Shown in pieces: positions 21,025-28,818 of a stretch of DNA of 29,144 bases (its first letter is position 1; the number at the start of each line of letters is the position of its first letter). Position numbers and translations under genes: made by a program. The stretch is taken from positions 1 to 29,144 of the IMG/VR virus record IMGVR_UViG_3300028392_000232. One strand, 5' to 3'. Under the pieces are notes generated by a model. That model worked only from the letters and a program-made list of their open reading frames with translations, was not told the origin of the DNA and did no database searches. The stretch comes from a virus.

Positions 21025-22050
21025 TTACTGTCCGGCAGCCATTCGCACCACTTCCGCCAGGCTTTTCGGCATGGCTCGGGCTGAACTGACTGATTGCAAA
21101 CTCGACGGTGCGTTGATGGCCATCCGCTTTGGCATCGCGGCCTTGAGCACTTCGGTTGCGCCACAGTAGGCGGCGTCGGCGACTGCCAGTGCCTCCTGCG
21201 GGGTGCGTGCGGGGTTCTCAAATTGCGACAGGCGGATCTTGTCATACACAATCGACTTCTTGGCGGCATAGTCGGGATCGCGTGTCGCGATCTGCTGCTC
21301 CCATTGCTCCACACTGCTGATGATGCTCTGCTTAGTCATCCGCTGCTGGTGTGCCTGCTGCTGTTGCAGCGACTCCTGGTTGCGGTGTTCTTGCAGGGCG
21401 ACCTGCGCCCGGTAGCGGCTCAATTCCTTGGCCGCCGCTTCGCTCATCTCGCCTTCGTCCACCATCCGGCTGTCCGCTTCGCCGAGGATCTCCCCCGTCA
21501 CCGCATCGAGTTGCCGCATGGTCTCCGCCAGCATCTGCCTTGCCCTCACCGGATCGTTCTTGATCGCGGACATGATCACAAACCCCTGGTCAACCTCGTC
21601 TGCGGACAGACGGTTTTGGGCCATGTAGTCTGAAATCGCCCGGAACTGCGTGGCGTCCTCCTTGAAGGAGTTCTTCTCGCGGACAATCTGCTGAAAGCGC
21701 GGGTGCTTGTGGAACGGGAGCTGTTCGTCGTTCTTGTCCTCCTGCCCTTCCTGTCCGTCCTTCTCGCCGCTCGGCGTAGGTGCGTTGGGATCGTGGGTGG
21801 GATTCTCCTCGGACGGGGGTTCCGGTTCTGCTGCCTGTTCTTCCGTGGTCGGCGCTGCCACTTCGCCCGTCCTCGCGGCCACGTCTTTCACAAGATCGAG
21901 CAGCGTCAACGGCTTTTCGCCGGGTGTTTCGGTCGTGGACGGTGTGACCTCGGTGGCGTCCGCTGATCCCTCGGAACCTTGCGGCACCTCAGGGTCAAGA
22001 GTGTCTGTCTGTTGGTCGGATGACGAATCCGACGCGGTTTGGGGCGTCAT
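21025..22050 (-). CDS. Capsid scaffolding protein
   Basis: 341 aa from ATG 22050 (MTPQTASDSS); an in-frame TTG at 22086 would add 12 residues in the CAGACAGA leader. The first 110 residues are acidic and disordered (Pro, Glu, Asp, Ser, Thr-rich). Then follow helical segments: FHKHPRFQQIVREKNSFKED, VRARQMLAETMRQLDAVTG, and a Gln-rich coiled coil near 225-260 (LQEHRNQESLQQQQAHQQRM). The C-terminus has a basic helix (PKSLAEVVRMAAGQ), in the place where scaffolds bind coat. The position between portal and coat is the classic one for scaffolds. It should direct procapsid assembly and leave before DNA packaging. Confidence 0.8.
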   Translation of the reverse strand: MTPQTASDSSSDQQTDTLDPEVPQGSEGSADATEVTPSTTETPGEKPLTLLDLVKDVAARTGEVAAPTTEEQAAEPEPPSEENPTHDPNAPTPSGEKDGQEGQEDKNDEQLPFHKHPRFQQIVREKNSFKEDATQFRAISDYMAQNRLSADEVDQGFVIMSAIKNDPVRARQMLAETMRQLDAVTGEILGEADSRMVDEGEMSEAAAKELSRYRAQVALQEHRNQESLQQQQAHQQRMTKQSIISSVEQWEQQIATRDPDYAAKKSIVYDKIRLSQFENPARTPQEALAVADAAYCGATEVLKAAMPKRMAINAPSSLQSVSSARAMPKSLAEVVRMAAGQ

Positions 22051-22090
22051 GCCCGTCAATGTCTGTCTGTCTGACAGCCCCGTCAATCCA

Positions 22091-22113
22091 AAATCTTAGT
22101 CTGGCTAAGATTT
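22091..22113 (-). promoter_or_regulatory. Portal-scaffold intergenic hairpin
   Basis: AAATCTTAG-(5 nt)-CTAAGATTT is a perfect 9-bp inverted repeat between the portal stop and the scaffold start, extended by an imperfect CCAA/TTGG. It is AT-rich and followed by only a short TTTT, so it is more likely an RNA-processing or attenuation site than a strong terminator. Confidence 0.55.
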
Positions 22114-22132
22114 ATTGGTAAGGATGATTTTC

Positions 22133-24325
22133 TTAGCCTCCCATCATCCCGCTCGGCCCCGCCGGCTGCGGCGCGGTCGGGCCGGACGGCGGCTGCCCCT
22201 CGCCCGGTCCCTTCTTCTCGTTGTCCGCCCCCTGCTCGCCCTGTTCTTCCGGCGCGTTGCCGGCTGGAGGCATCCCGCCCCCCATCTTGGCCATCGCGTT
22301 CTGGGTGATGATGCTCGGCAGACCGGCGGCGATGGCGTCGGTCGGGTCGATCCGGTCGTCGAGGCGCATGATGAGCTGCTTGACCAGCCACGCGGGCTTG
22401 ACGCCCGGCATCTGGAGGAGCAGCGGCGCGAGGCGCTCGATATTGGCGATCTCGGTGGCGCGGTTCGGCCTCCCGCTCGATCCAGCCTCTACTTCAAGCA
22501 GGAGTTCGTCGGCCACGTCCTGCACGCTGAGTTGCGGCCAGACGGCTCCGGGTCCGGCGATCTTCATCACCGTCTCCTGCGACATTTCGAGGAAGAATAC
22601 CTGTCCGGCGGCGCGGGACAGCTCGTTGAGCATGTCGTCCAGGTCGTCCACGTTGGAGGCGATGGCCACCGTCCGGTTCTGCTCGGCGATGCTGTCGCCG
22701 GTGGCGGTCACGCCGCTCTGCGCCGAGCCGATGCTGGCGTCGGACTGCCCGACAACCCGCAACAGGTCCTCATACACCGGGCTGGTGTCGTAGAGTGCCG
22801 GGTCGATGGGTGGTGATTTGATCGGTTGCAGGAGTTTCGACACGTCGCCGTTCGGCGGCAGCGAGTTGAGCGTAATCACCGCGTTGGCGGGATGGCTGCG
22901 GAGCTTCTCGATGTCCTCCTCGTCAAGCTGGCCGGCGGCTACCGCGGTCTTCGGGCGGTTGGCGATCCGGTGCTGCCTGAGTCCCTCGCGGCAGCGGTTG
23001 TATTCCTTCTGGAGCGGCTTGAGGAGATGCACGTCGCTGCGAGGGTAGATGCTGTCCTCGTTCTCCGTCTCGTTGAAGATGAGCGGGAACACCGGCCAGA
23101 ACCGCTCGATGAACACGTCCGGCTGCTTCGGCGCGACAAGGAAGTCGGCGTAGCCCTCGCAGATCGTGCAGGTCTGTCCGGTGGTCTTGTCCCAGATCAC
23201 CCACACGCACTTGCCGTCCTTCACCCGCGGCGTCGGCGAGCCGTCCTCGCTCATGACGGCGGTGATCCGCTCTTTGAGTCCGGGGATGCCGGTCTTCGCC
23301 TCGGTGTCATAGCTGGTGGCGCTGCCGGAGGTGGATAAGTCAACGGCGTAAATCTCCTTGATCGTGTCGGTCGGCAGGATGTATTCCTCCGCGATCCACC
23401 GCGCGCCCGTGAACGTCCGCAGGTGGCGGCAGGCGGGATCGACGATAACGCTGGTCGCTGTCGGGAAGTCAAAGCACAGCCCCTCGCGGGAAACCTGGTG
23501 CTCGCGCTTCTGGTAGTCCTCCAGAATCAGCTTCAGTTTCGCCAAATCCGCACTGGTGTCGTCGAGCTTGTCGTCGGCCTTGTCCGCCAGCAACCGCTCC
23601 ATCACCGAGATTTGCTCGGTCAGCCCGTTGATCCGCTCCACGTCGTCCGGGCTGCGCTCCAGCACCCGCTGGAACCCGAGCTTGACGTAGCCGACGCCGG
23701 TCGTGCAGACGCGGCGGACGAGTTGCTTCATCTGCACCTTGAACGGCGGCAACTGCTGGTTGAGCGTGTAGTCGTAGAGGATCGTGAGCGTGCTGGCGAC
23801 CTTTTCGAGCATCGCCCGCCGCTGGACCCCCTGTGAGATGTCCTGGATCAGCCCCATCACCTCCGGCGGCATCGCCATCCCGGTCTGCTGCGCCATCTGC
23901 ATCGCCGTCTGGATGTTCTGGAGCGCGTCGGTCGTGCCGTCCCACTGCGTGAAGTCCATCGTCCGGCGCTTGCGGACCACCACCTTCGGGTTCTTGGCGT
24001 AGAGCGCGGCGACCCGCTGGTTGATGTGGCGCTGGATGATGTTGGCCTGATACTTGTCCGGCTCCTCGCGGCCGTCCCACTGCGCCCCGCCGAGAAACGC
24101 TTGATCCTCGCGCATCCGCTTGAAATCCTTCTCCCAGTGCTTCTTCGCCAGCTTCACCTTTCCCTGCCACTGTGTCACCAGCGCGGCGGTGGACGGGTCG
24201 GGTGTCGGCGCGTCGCGCCGCATCCCGCTCTTCACCGGCTCCGCCAGCTCGTTGTCGGAGATTCCTCCCATCGCCTCCAACGGTTCGTTGTCGAGGCTCG
24301 GCTGGGGTGTCGGTGGGTAGGTCAT
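22133..24325 (-). CDS. Portal protein
   Basis: 730 aa from ATG 24325, leader CCAATCCAACAACC. Signature stretches are KKHWEKDFKRMREDQAFLGGAQW (64-83), ANIIQRHINQRVAALYAKNPKVVVRKR (94-120), a wing region with RRVCTTGVGYVKLGF, and DVHLLKPLQKEYNRCREGLRQHRI (the helix lining the channel). SDASIGSAQSGVTATGDSIAEQ follows. The last 60 residues are Gly/Pro/Gln/Glu-rich and disordered. The size fits podovirus portals (P22 portal is 725 aa). It forms the dodecameric vertex ring through which terminase pumps DNA. It lies between the large terminase and scaffold genes, the standard order. Confidence 0.88.
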   Translation of the reverse strand: MTYPPTPQPSLDNEPLEAMGGISDNELAEPVKSGMRRDAPTPDPSTAALVTQWQGKVKLAKKHWEKDFKRMREDQAFLGGAQWDGREEPDKYQANIIQRHINQRVAALYAKNPKVVVRKRRTMDFTQWDGTTDALQNIQTAMQMAQQTGMAMPPEVMGLIQDISQGVQRRAMLEKVASTLTILYDYTLNQQLPPFKVQMKQLVRRVCTTGVGYVKLGFQRVLERSPDDVERINGLTEQISVMERLLADKADDKLDDTSADLAKLKLILEDYQKREHQVSREGLCFDFPTATSVIVDPACRHLRTFTGARWIAEEYILPTDTIKEIYAVDLSTSGSATSYDTEAKTGIPGLKERITAVMSEDGSPTPRVKDGKCVWVIWDKTTGQTCTICEGYADFLVAPKQPDVFIERFWPVFPLIFNETENEDSIYPRSDVHLLKPLQKEYNRCREGLRQHRIANRPKTAVAAGQLDEEDIEKLRSHPANAVITLNSLPPNGDVSKLLQPIKSPPIDPALYDTSPVYEDLLRVVGQSDASIGSAQSGVTATGDSIAEQNRTVAIASNVDDLDDMLNELSRAAGQVFFLEMSQETVMKIAGPGAVWPQLSVQDVADELLLEVEAGSSGRPNRATEIANIERLAPLLLQMPGVKPAWLVKQLIMRLDDRIDPTDAIAAGLPSIITQNAMAKMGGGMPPAGNAPEEQGEQGADNEKKGPGEGQPPSGPTAPQPAGPSGMMGG

Positions 24326-24374
24326 GGTTGTTGGATTGGCGAAATCTTGTCTGTCTGTCTGGTAAATGGCAATC

Positions 24375-25964
24375 TCAGAATCCCGCGGCGGCCCTGACGT
24401 TCGCCTTCTGCCGGTCCTGCGCCTTCGAGCGGGCCTTGACCCACGCGAGCGTGCCGCTCTGCGGCTGAACCGACTTGCGGCTCGGCGCGGTGGCCGCGGT
24501 CATCCGGCCCAGCCCCATGCCGATGTAGGCGATGGTGTCCACGAAGTCATCGTGCTTGCCCGCCGGGAACGAGAGCATCTGCGCCCGCGCCGCCTCCCAC
24601 CACGGCGCGAAGCCGGGGAACCGCACCTTGCCCATGCTCATCCGCCCGCGGATCGACTGCGCCCGCGTCTGCTTGTCCTTCACCGGCACCACCTCGTCGA
24701 TGGCGCAATAGACGCTCTCCTCCTGCATCCGCTTCCGCAGGAACGGCGCGATGGACTTGGAGATGTGGCCGCGCTCCGCCCACCAGATGAGCGGCTTGTG
24801 GCGGGCCATCATGTCGAGCATCGCGTCCACCACGTCGTCCGTCTGCGCCCTGCGCCACCAGACATCCGGCAAGATCCAGATCGTCCCCTGCTCGTCCACG
24901 CCCACCGGCAGGAGCACGGTCGGGTCGCGGTCCTGCGCCACCGAGACGGCGTGGTCGCTCGCGCAGTAGTAGCGGAGGTTCTTCGGTAGATCCTCCGGCT
25001 GGTAGGTGGTCATCCACTCGCGCTTGAAAAAGTCGCCGTCCTCCGGCGCCGGCCGCCCTTGGTAGAGCGCCGAGAAACCCCGCGGATTGAGCCGTCGCTG
25101 GGAGTTTAGAAACTCCTTGGTGATCCGCTCCGGCCACAGCGGATCGTCCTTCTCGCGGCCCATGATGTCGTTGTCCTCGGCTAGCGCCGGGAACGAGATG
25201 ATCTTCCACTGCTTCGCCTCCTCCGCGTTGTAGTGCTGGTTGCCGGGGTCGGTCAGGCGTCCCACTAGGTCGTCCTCGTGCCAGCGGGTCATGATGATGA
25301 CCACGCGGCCCATGCCGCCCATCAGACGGGTCATGGCGACATCGGTGAACCAGCTCCACAGCTTCTCGCGCACAATCGCGCTGTCCGCGTCCTCGCGGTC
25401 CTTCACCGGATCGTCGATCAAAAGCACGTCCGCGCCCCGTCCCGTGAGCGCGCCGCCCGCACCGACAAAGACTCCCAGCCCGCCCTGCTCGGTCTGCACC
25501 CGGTCTGAGGCTGCGCCACCTTTCCGCAGCGAGCACATGGGGAAAACCTGCTGGTAGGCCGGCGTCTGCATGTAGGACCGCACCTCCCGGCCGAAATCCT
25601 CCGCCATCGTCGCCGAGTAGGACGCCACGATCATCTGCCGGTAGGGGTCTCGCCCCATGAACCACGCGGGGAACGCCTTCGAGGCGATCTGCGACTTGCC
25701 GTGCCGCGGTGGCAGCGTGATGATGAGCCGGGGCATGTTCCCCTTGTCCACCTCCTCCAGCGCCGCCGCGAGAACCTGGTGGTGCTTGGCCACGATGTAG
25801 CGCGACAACTGCACGTCGTCAGGGTCGTTCGGGTCCGGCATCATCAGCCGAACGAACTCGATCAGCGAGTCGTGCGCCCGCTTCGCCGCAAGCAGCCGGT
25901 GGGTCGCCTTGAGCTGCAATTCCGCCTGCTCCAGCGGCGTCAGTTCCTTGCGCTTGGCGGACAT
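24375..25964 (-). CDS. terL: Terminase large subunit
   Basis: 529 aa from ATG 25964, one base after the tail fibre stop. ATPase motifs are clear: Walker A LPPRHGKS (84-91), Walker B DVLLIDDP (179-186) and a coupling motif IIMTRWHEDD (223-232). The nuclease half has the RNase H-like acidic residues Asp337 (CASDHAV), Glu397 (WWAERGH) and Asp472/473/476 (HDDFVDT). It packages concatemeric DNA into the procapsid through the portal and cuts it. No small terminase is recognisable nearby; one of the small genes beyond 28.8 kb or outside the window may serve. Confidence 0.93.
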   Translation of the reverse strand: MSAKRKELTPLEQAELQLKATHRLLAAKRAHDSLIEFVRLMMPDPNDPDDVQLSRYIVAKHHQVLAAALEEVDKGNMPRLIITLPPRHGKSQIASKAFPAWFMGRDPYRQMIVASYSATMAEDFGREVRSYMQTPAYQQVFPMCSLRKGGAASDRVQTEQGGLGVFVGAGGALTGRGADVLLIDDPVKDREDADSAIVREKLWSWFTDVAMTRLMGGMGRVVIIMTRWHEDDLVGRLTDPGNQHYNAEEAKQWKIISFPALAEDNDIMGREKDDPLWPERITKEFLNSQRRLNPRGFSALYQGRPAPEDGDFFKREWMTTYQPEDLPKNLRYYCASDHAVSVAQDRDPTVLLPVGVDEQGTIWILPDVWWRRAQTDDVVDAMLDMMARHKPLIWWAERGHISKSIAPFLRKRMQEESVYCAIDEVVPVKDKQTRAQSIRGRMSMGKVRFPGFAPWWEAARAQMLSFPAGKHDDFVDTIAYIGMGLGRMTAATAPSRKSVQPQSGTLAWVKARSKAQDRQKANVRAAAGF

Positions 25965-25965
25965 T

Positions 25966-27495
25966 TCATCTAATGACTGAGAACGCCCCGAACGTCGGGA
26001 TATAGGTTCCGTAGGCGTTGGAGAAATTTACTGTGAAACCAGTGGTCGCTATTGAATTTATGGTTATTCCACCACCTAACGATTGATCCGCTCCTGTCAC
26101 CATATAGTTCGCATCAGGCATTGCGGTAGCGAATAACACATTGAAACCTGATGTGGATGTGGTGTCAACGCGGGTGATGGATATAATGTTGCCGGATGCG
26201 TTAATCAGGCGGGCGTTGGCGACAGTGGATGGTGTATTGAATGTGTCTTTCGCACCATTGAAGCGTGCCCACGCCCGGATGCCGTATATTGGCGCGTCGC
26301 CGGTCTGCCTGCCGCTCAGTTTTGTGGCTGTGACGTTGCCGTCCTTGATCTTGGCCGTCTCCACCGCGTCGGTGGCCAGCTTCGCCACTGTGACGTTGCC
26401 GTCCTTGATCTTGGCTGTCTCAACCGCGTCGGTGGCCAGCTTCGCCACTGTGACGTTGCCGTCCTTGATCTTGGCTGTCTCAACCGCGTCGGTGGCCAGC
26501 TTCGCCACTGTGACGTTGCCATCCTTGATCTTGGCTGTCTCAACCGCGTCGGTGGCCAGCTTCCCGTTGTCCACCGCTCCCGGCTGGATGTTCGCTGTCT
26601 GCACCGCGTTTGTCGCCAGCTTCGTGCTGTCGATGGCCCCGCCTGCGATCTTTTCGCCGGTCACTGCCAGTGCGGCGAGCTTCGCCGTCGTCACGTTGAG
26701 ATCCTTGATCTTCGCTGTTTCCACCGCGTCGGTGGCAATTTTCAGCGCCGTTACCCCGCCGTCCGCCAGCTTGCCGGTCGTCACGTTGAGGTCGATGATG
26801 GCGTTCGTTCCCACCGAGTTGTTCGGGATCGTCACCACGCTGTTGATGATTTCCGCAGACACGCCGATGACCACCTCGATGTTGTTCGTGCCGAATGCCG
26901 GCGCGCTCACGAACGTCAATACCGCCGGAGAGGTGCCGACGATGGAATAGGTGCTCTTCTTCTGATACACGCCGGCCACATAGACCTGCGTGTTGTTCGC
27001 CGCGGCGGGGTTCTTCGTCAGGCTGAACGCTGTCTGCGATCCGGTGCCGCTGAAGGTATTCACCACCAGCGTGTCCGTCGTCGGGCGGTAGCCGAGGATC
27101 GCCCATACGCCAGATGCGTAATCAGTGATGAAACTGCCGCTGCTGGTGTGCGCGAATCCGCAGAGATACGGGTAGTTGTCGGTGTTGGAGATGATGATGT
27201 CTCCCGGTGAATAGCCCGTCCCGGTGTTCCACTGCCCGAGGTAGTTCGACCCAGCGGCTGCCAGCGCGGTCCGAAAGTCCTCCGACATGGCGGGAAGACC
27301 GACCACGCCGTTCCTGATCGCGCCGTCGTCGCGTTGCAACTCGGCGAGCCGGGCCTGTGTCTCCGTGAGTGCGGTTGCGATCTCAGTGAACTCGCTGTCG
27401 AGTTGTGCCCCAGGCAGTCCCGAAGTCGTGATCGGCGTTGCTGCAAGGGTGGCGTAGCTTGAGTTTTTCGTGTAGGGTGTGGGTGCGGCGCTCAT
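25966..27495 (-). CDS. Tail fibre with tandem shaft repeats
   Basis: 509 aa from ATG 27495. The N-terminus (GLPGAQLDSEFTEIATAL, then LAELQRDDG) has the L-D-x-E-F pattern of podovirus fibre attachment regions. Residues 70-200 include YLGQWNTGTGYSPGDII, a carbohydrate-binding-like module. Residues about 215-390 are a series of near 10- and 20-residue repeats of the type KLATDAVETAKIKDGNVT, expected to form a trimeric beta-helical shaft. The last 110 residues are a compact beta domain (WARFNGAKDTFNTPS, NYMVTGADQSLGGG), likely the receptor-binding tip. It should determine adsorption. Its place between the lysis-type genes and terL is unusual for a fibre. Confidence 0.82.
   Translation of the reverse strand: MSAAPTPYTKNSSYATLAATPITTSGLPGAQLDSEFTEIATALTETQARLAELQRDDGAIRNGVVGLPAMSEDFRTALAAAGSNYLGQWNTGTGYSPGDIIISNTDNYPYLCGFAHTSSGSFITDYASGVWAILGYRPTTDTLVVNTFSGTGSQTAFSLTKNPAAANNTQVYVAGVYQKKSTYSIVGTSPAVLTFVSAPAFGTNNIEVVIGVSAEIINSVVTIPNNSVGTNAIIDLNVTTGKLADGGVTALKIATDAVETAKIKDLNVTTAKLAALAVTGEKIAGGAIDSTKLATNAVQTANIQPGAVDNGKLATDAVETAKIKDGNVTVAKLATDAVETAKIKDGNVTVAKLATDAVETAKIKDGNVTVAKLATDAVETAKIKDGNVTATKLSGRQTGDAPIYGIRAWARFNGAKDTFNTPSTVANARLINASGNIISITRVDTTSTSGFNVLFATAMPDANYMVTGADQSLGGGITINSIATTGFTVNFSNAYGTYIPTFGAFSVIR
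26329..26562 (-). repeat. Four 60-bp tandem repeats in fibre shaft
   Basis: Exact 60-bp period units start at 26341, 26401, 26461 and 26521. The second and third are identical, the first and fourth differ by a few bases, and the last is cut at 26562. Each encodes 20 residues (core AKLATDAVETAKIKDG). Diverged units continue to about 26790. Confidence 0.92.
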
Positions 27496-27519
27496 TCCGT
27501 TATGATGTTGGTGATAATT

Positions 27520-27714
27520 TTATTTCAGGTGATGGATCAGGCAGGCATAGACGAGGCAAGCTAAGACCAGCGCAAAGACCGCCACCCATCTCTCAGATGA
27601 CATCGTTTTCAGATGGCCCCATACCAGGCCGCAGGTGTTCTCCAGCCACATGCTGACCAGCAGGCCGACAAGGCCGATGCCGATAGCGGCGATGGTAAGG
27701 GCGGAGGTCTTCAT
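27520..27714 (-). CDS. Small two-helix membrane protein (holin-like candidate)
   Basis: 64 aa from ATG 27714, overlapping the previous stop by ATGA. Two hydrophobic helices are visible: residues 5-23 (ALTIAAIGIGLVGLLVSMW) and 42-61 (RWVAVFALVLACLVYACLI), joined by a polar loop with Lys, Ser, Glu and Arg. This is the topology of class II holins, though many phage membrane proteins look alike. It ends the lysis-type cluster and precedes the tail fibre by 24 nt. Confidence 0.65.
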   Translation of the reverse strand: MKTSALTIAAIGIGLVGLLVSMWLENTCGLVWGHLKTMSSERWVAVFALVLACLVYACLIHHLK

Positions 27715-27839
27715 GAGAAGCGGCGGGCGGATTCAACGCGGGATAACTGCCGCCAGCACGGCGGCGGTAAAGTGGTGCCGGAGGTCTGCGCCCCGGTGAA
27801 ATAGAGTCCGGCAAGCAGATGGAGGAGATGGCTTTTCAT
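27711..27839 (-). CDS. 42-aa peptide with hydrophobic N-terminus
   Basis: ATG 27839 (MKSHLLHLLAGLYFTGAQ) overlaps the upstream stop (ATGA), and its own TGA overlaps the next ATG. The first 15 residues look like a short signal or membrane segment. The rest is polar with WRQLSRVESARRFS. The size and coupling argue for translation; function is unknown. It might be a small lysis accessory or only a coupling ORF. Confidence 0.5.
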   Translation of the reverse strand: MKSHLLHLLAGLYFTGAQTSGTTLPPPCWRQLSRVESARRFS

Positions 27840-28039
27840 GGTTCTTCGTCGGGTAGTTCGATCTCTGCCATCGCACGCTTTAGATAGATGGCTTGATCCA
27901 GACACTCCTCATAGGCGTGCTGGAGCCATTCACGCAGAGCTAGCGGGTTATCTGCAACTGATACGCGATACTTCGCGAGCCCGAGCTGTTGTCGGCACGC
28001 GATGTCTTCACAAACTAAGGCTTCGATCCCGGTCGTCAT
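27836..28039 (-). CDS. Small helical hypothetical protein (67 aa)
   Basis: ATG 28039 overlaps the o-spanin-like stop by ATGA; the leader ends CGAACC. The protein is soluble and helical, with LREWLQHAYEECLDQAIYLKRAMAEIEL at the C-terminal end. I have seen this W-x2-H-A-x-E-E-x2-D-x-A-x-Y-L pattern in other small phage proteins with no known function. Its place within a membrane and lysis gene group is odd for a soluble protein. Confidence 0.65.
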   Translation of the reverse strand: MTTGIEALVCEDIACRQQLGLAKYRVSVADNPLALREWLQHAYEECLDQAIYLKRAMAEIELPDEEP

Positions 28040-28278
28040 GGTTCGTTCGAGTTACCGATGATGATGGCCCGGCGGTAGGAATAGTCGGAGTGGAATTTCT
28101 GCATCCGTCCGGCCAGCGTCCCCTCTTGGAATTGATAGACTTTATCCGGCAGCAGTGTCACCGTCGGCGGGTCATAGAGGGCCGATTGATTCGCGCTTGC
28201 GTTTGAGACGTTGCGCGAGGCGTTCGATCCGCAGCTTTGAAGCAGGAGAACCAGCAGCAGCAAGGGTGTCGATTTCAT
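28036..28278 (-). CDS. Outer-membrane spanin-like lipoprotein (Rz1-like)
   Basis: 80 aa from ATG 28278 (MKSTPLLLLVLLLQSCGS). Lys at position 2, a Leu-rich helix and a lipobox ending LQSC indicate a lipoprotein with Cys15 as the lipidated residue. The gene begins inside the Rz-like gene in another frame and overlaps it by 107 bp, the arrangement of lambda Rz/Rz1-type spanins. The mature part has SALYDPPTVTLLPDKVYQF and is longer than lambda Rz1. It would bridge to the inner-membrane spanin and fuse the two membranes at lysis, which implies a host with an outer membrane. A general phage lipoprotein is the alternative. Confidence 0.7.
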   Translation of the reverse strand: MKSTPLLLLVLLLQSCGSNASRNVSNASANQSALYDPPTVTLLPDKVYQFQEGTLAGRMQKFHSDYSYRRAIIIGNSNEP

Positions 28279-28372
28279 CTTCGATGCGGTCAATTTGTGT
28301 TTCTCGCTGCCACCGCACCCACTCCGTAAACGCAGTGAGGGCGGCGGTTAGCGCAGCGAGCAGTGCGGTCAT
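28172..28372 (-). CDS. Inner-membrane spanin-like protein (Rz-like)
   Basis: 66 aa from ATG 28372 (MTALLAALTA), overlapping the holin-like stop by ATGA. A hydrophobic N-terminal segment (residues 2-18, ending EWVRW) is followed by a charged coiled coil (ETQIDRIEDEIDTLAA and KLRIERLAQRLKRKRE). Signal anchor plus periplasmic coiled coil is the i-spanin plan, but at 66 aa it is short (lambda Rz is 153). The Rz1-like lipoprotein gene begins within it out of frame, which strengthens the pairing. Confidence 0.65.
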   Translation of the reverse strand: MTALLAALTAALTAFTEWVRWQRETQIDRIEDEIDTLAAAGSPASKLRIERLAQRLKRKRESIGPL

Positions 28373-28524
28373 GGCTTGGCGTCTGCCGCGTGGATGAGGC
28401 CCCAGCCAGCGGTGATCCCGGCGAAGACGACGGGAATGTCGAGACTGCCGGTTTTTGAGAACGACAGGAACGCAGTGCAAAGCGTGGCGATAATGGTAAC
28501 GATGCCGAGTAATGTGGTCTTCAT
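28369..28524 (-). CDS. 51-aa two-helix holin-like protein
   Basis: ATG 28524 (MKTTLLGIVTIIATLCTAFL) with the leader AAGCAACAAACACC; the TGA overlaps the spanin start (ATGA). Two membrane segments are seen, residues 3-23 and about 28-46 (LDIPVVFAGITAGWGLIHAA), and the end AADAK. The GWGLIxAADAK ending is common in small holin-like phage proteins (from memory). It lies directly before the spanin pair, where a holin is expected. It probably forms the inner-membrane hole that releases the endolysin encoded at 6569-7045. Confidence 0.65.
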   Translation of the reverse strand: MKTTLLGIVTIIATLCTAFLSFSKTGSLDIPVVFAGITAGWGLIHAADAKP

Positions 28525-28571
28525 GGTGTTTGTTGCTTTGTTATTTCTAGCGGGCCAGAGTGGCCGGAGAG

Positions 28572-28814
28572 TTAGCGGGACGGACGCCAGTGGCAGATTT
28601 CGATTCCGCAGCCTTTAGACATGCGGGCAACGTCGTCCTGGAGCCGCTCGATCACGGTCGTCTGCGAGGCAATCAGCTTGTCTTGAGCGGCAAGGCGCGA
28701 GCGCACGAAATTCCAAATCACCGTCGCCATCGTCGCGATGGTTAGCCCGAGGGTGGAAATGATCGCAAGAATCCAAGCGATCGGCAGTTCGACAATTTCG
28801 GGGGAAGGCAGCAT
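28572..28814 (-). CDS. 80-aa membrane protein with coiled coil
   Basis: ATG 28814 (MLPSPEIVEL), 4 nt after the preceding stop. One clear membrane helix covers residues 12-36 (AWILAIISTLGLTIATMATVIWNFV). A basic stop (RSR) and a coiled coil follow (LAAQDKLIASQTTVIERLQDDVARM), then a Cys-containing tail GCGIEICHW. It may be another i-spanin-like or holin/antiholin component. Two Cys in the tail could form disulphides if periplasmic. Confidence 0.65.
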   Translation of the reverse strand: MLPSPEIVELPIAWILAIISTLGLTIATMATVIWNFVRSRLAAQDKLIASQTTVIERLQDDVARMSKGCGIEICHWRPSR

Positions 28815-28818
28815 ATTG

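Noticed and set aside
22083-22391. Minus-strand frame at the portal C-terminus crossing the hairpin
   Set aside because: It overlaps the portal coding region out of frame and has an Arg/Gly/His-rich shadow composition.
26329-26790. CRISPR-like array or diversity-generating template repeat in the fibre region
   Set aside because: Repeats are contiguous and in frame with 20-residue protein repeats, without spacers, and no reverse transcriptase gene is present.
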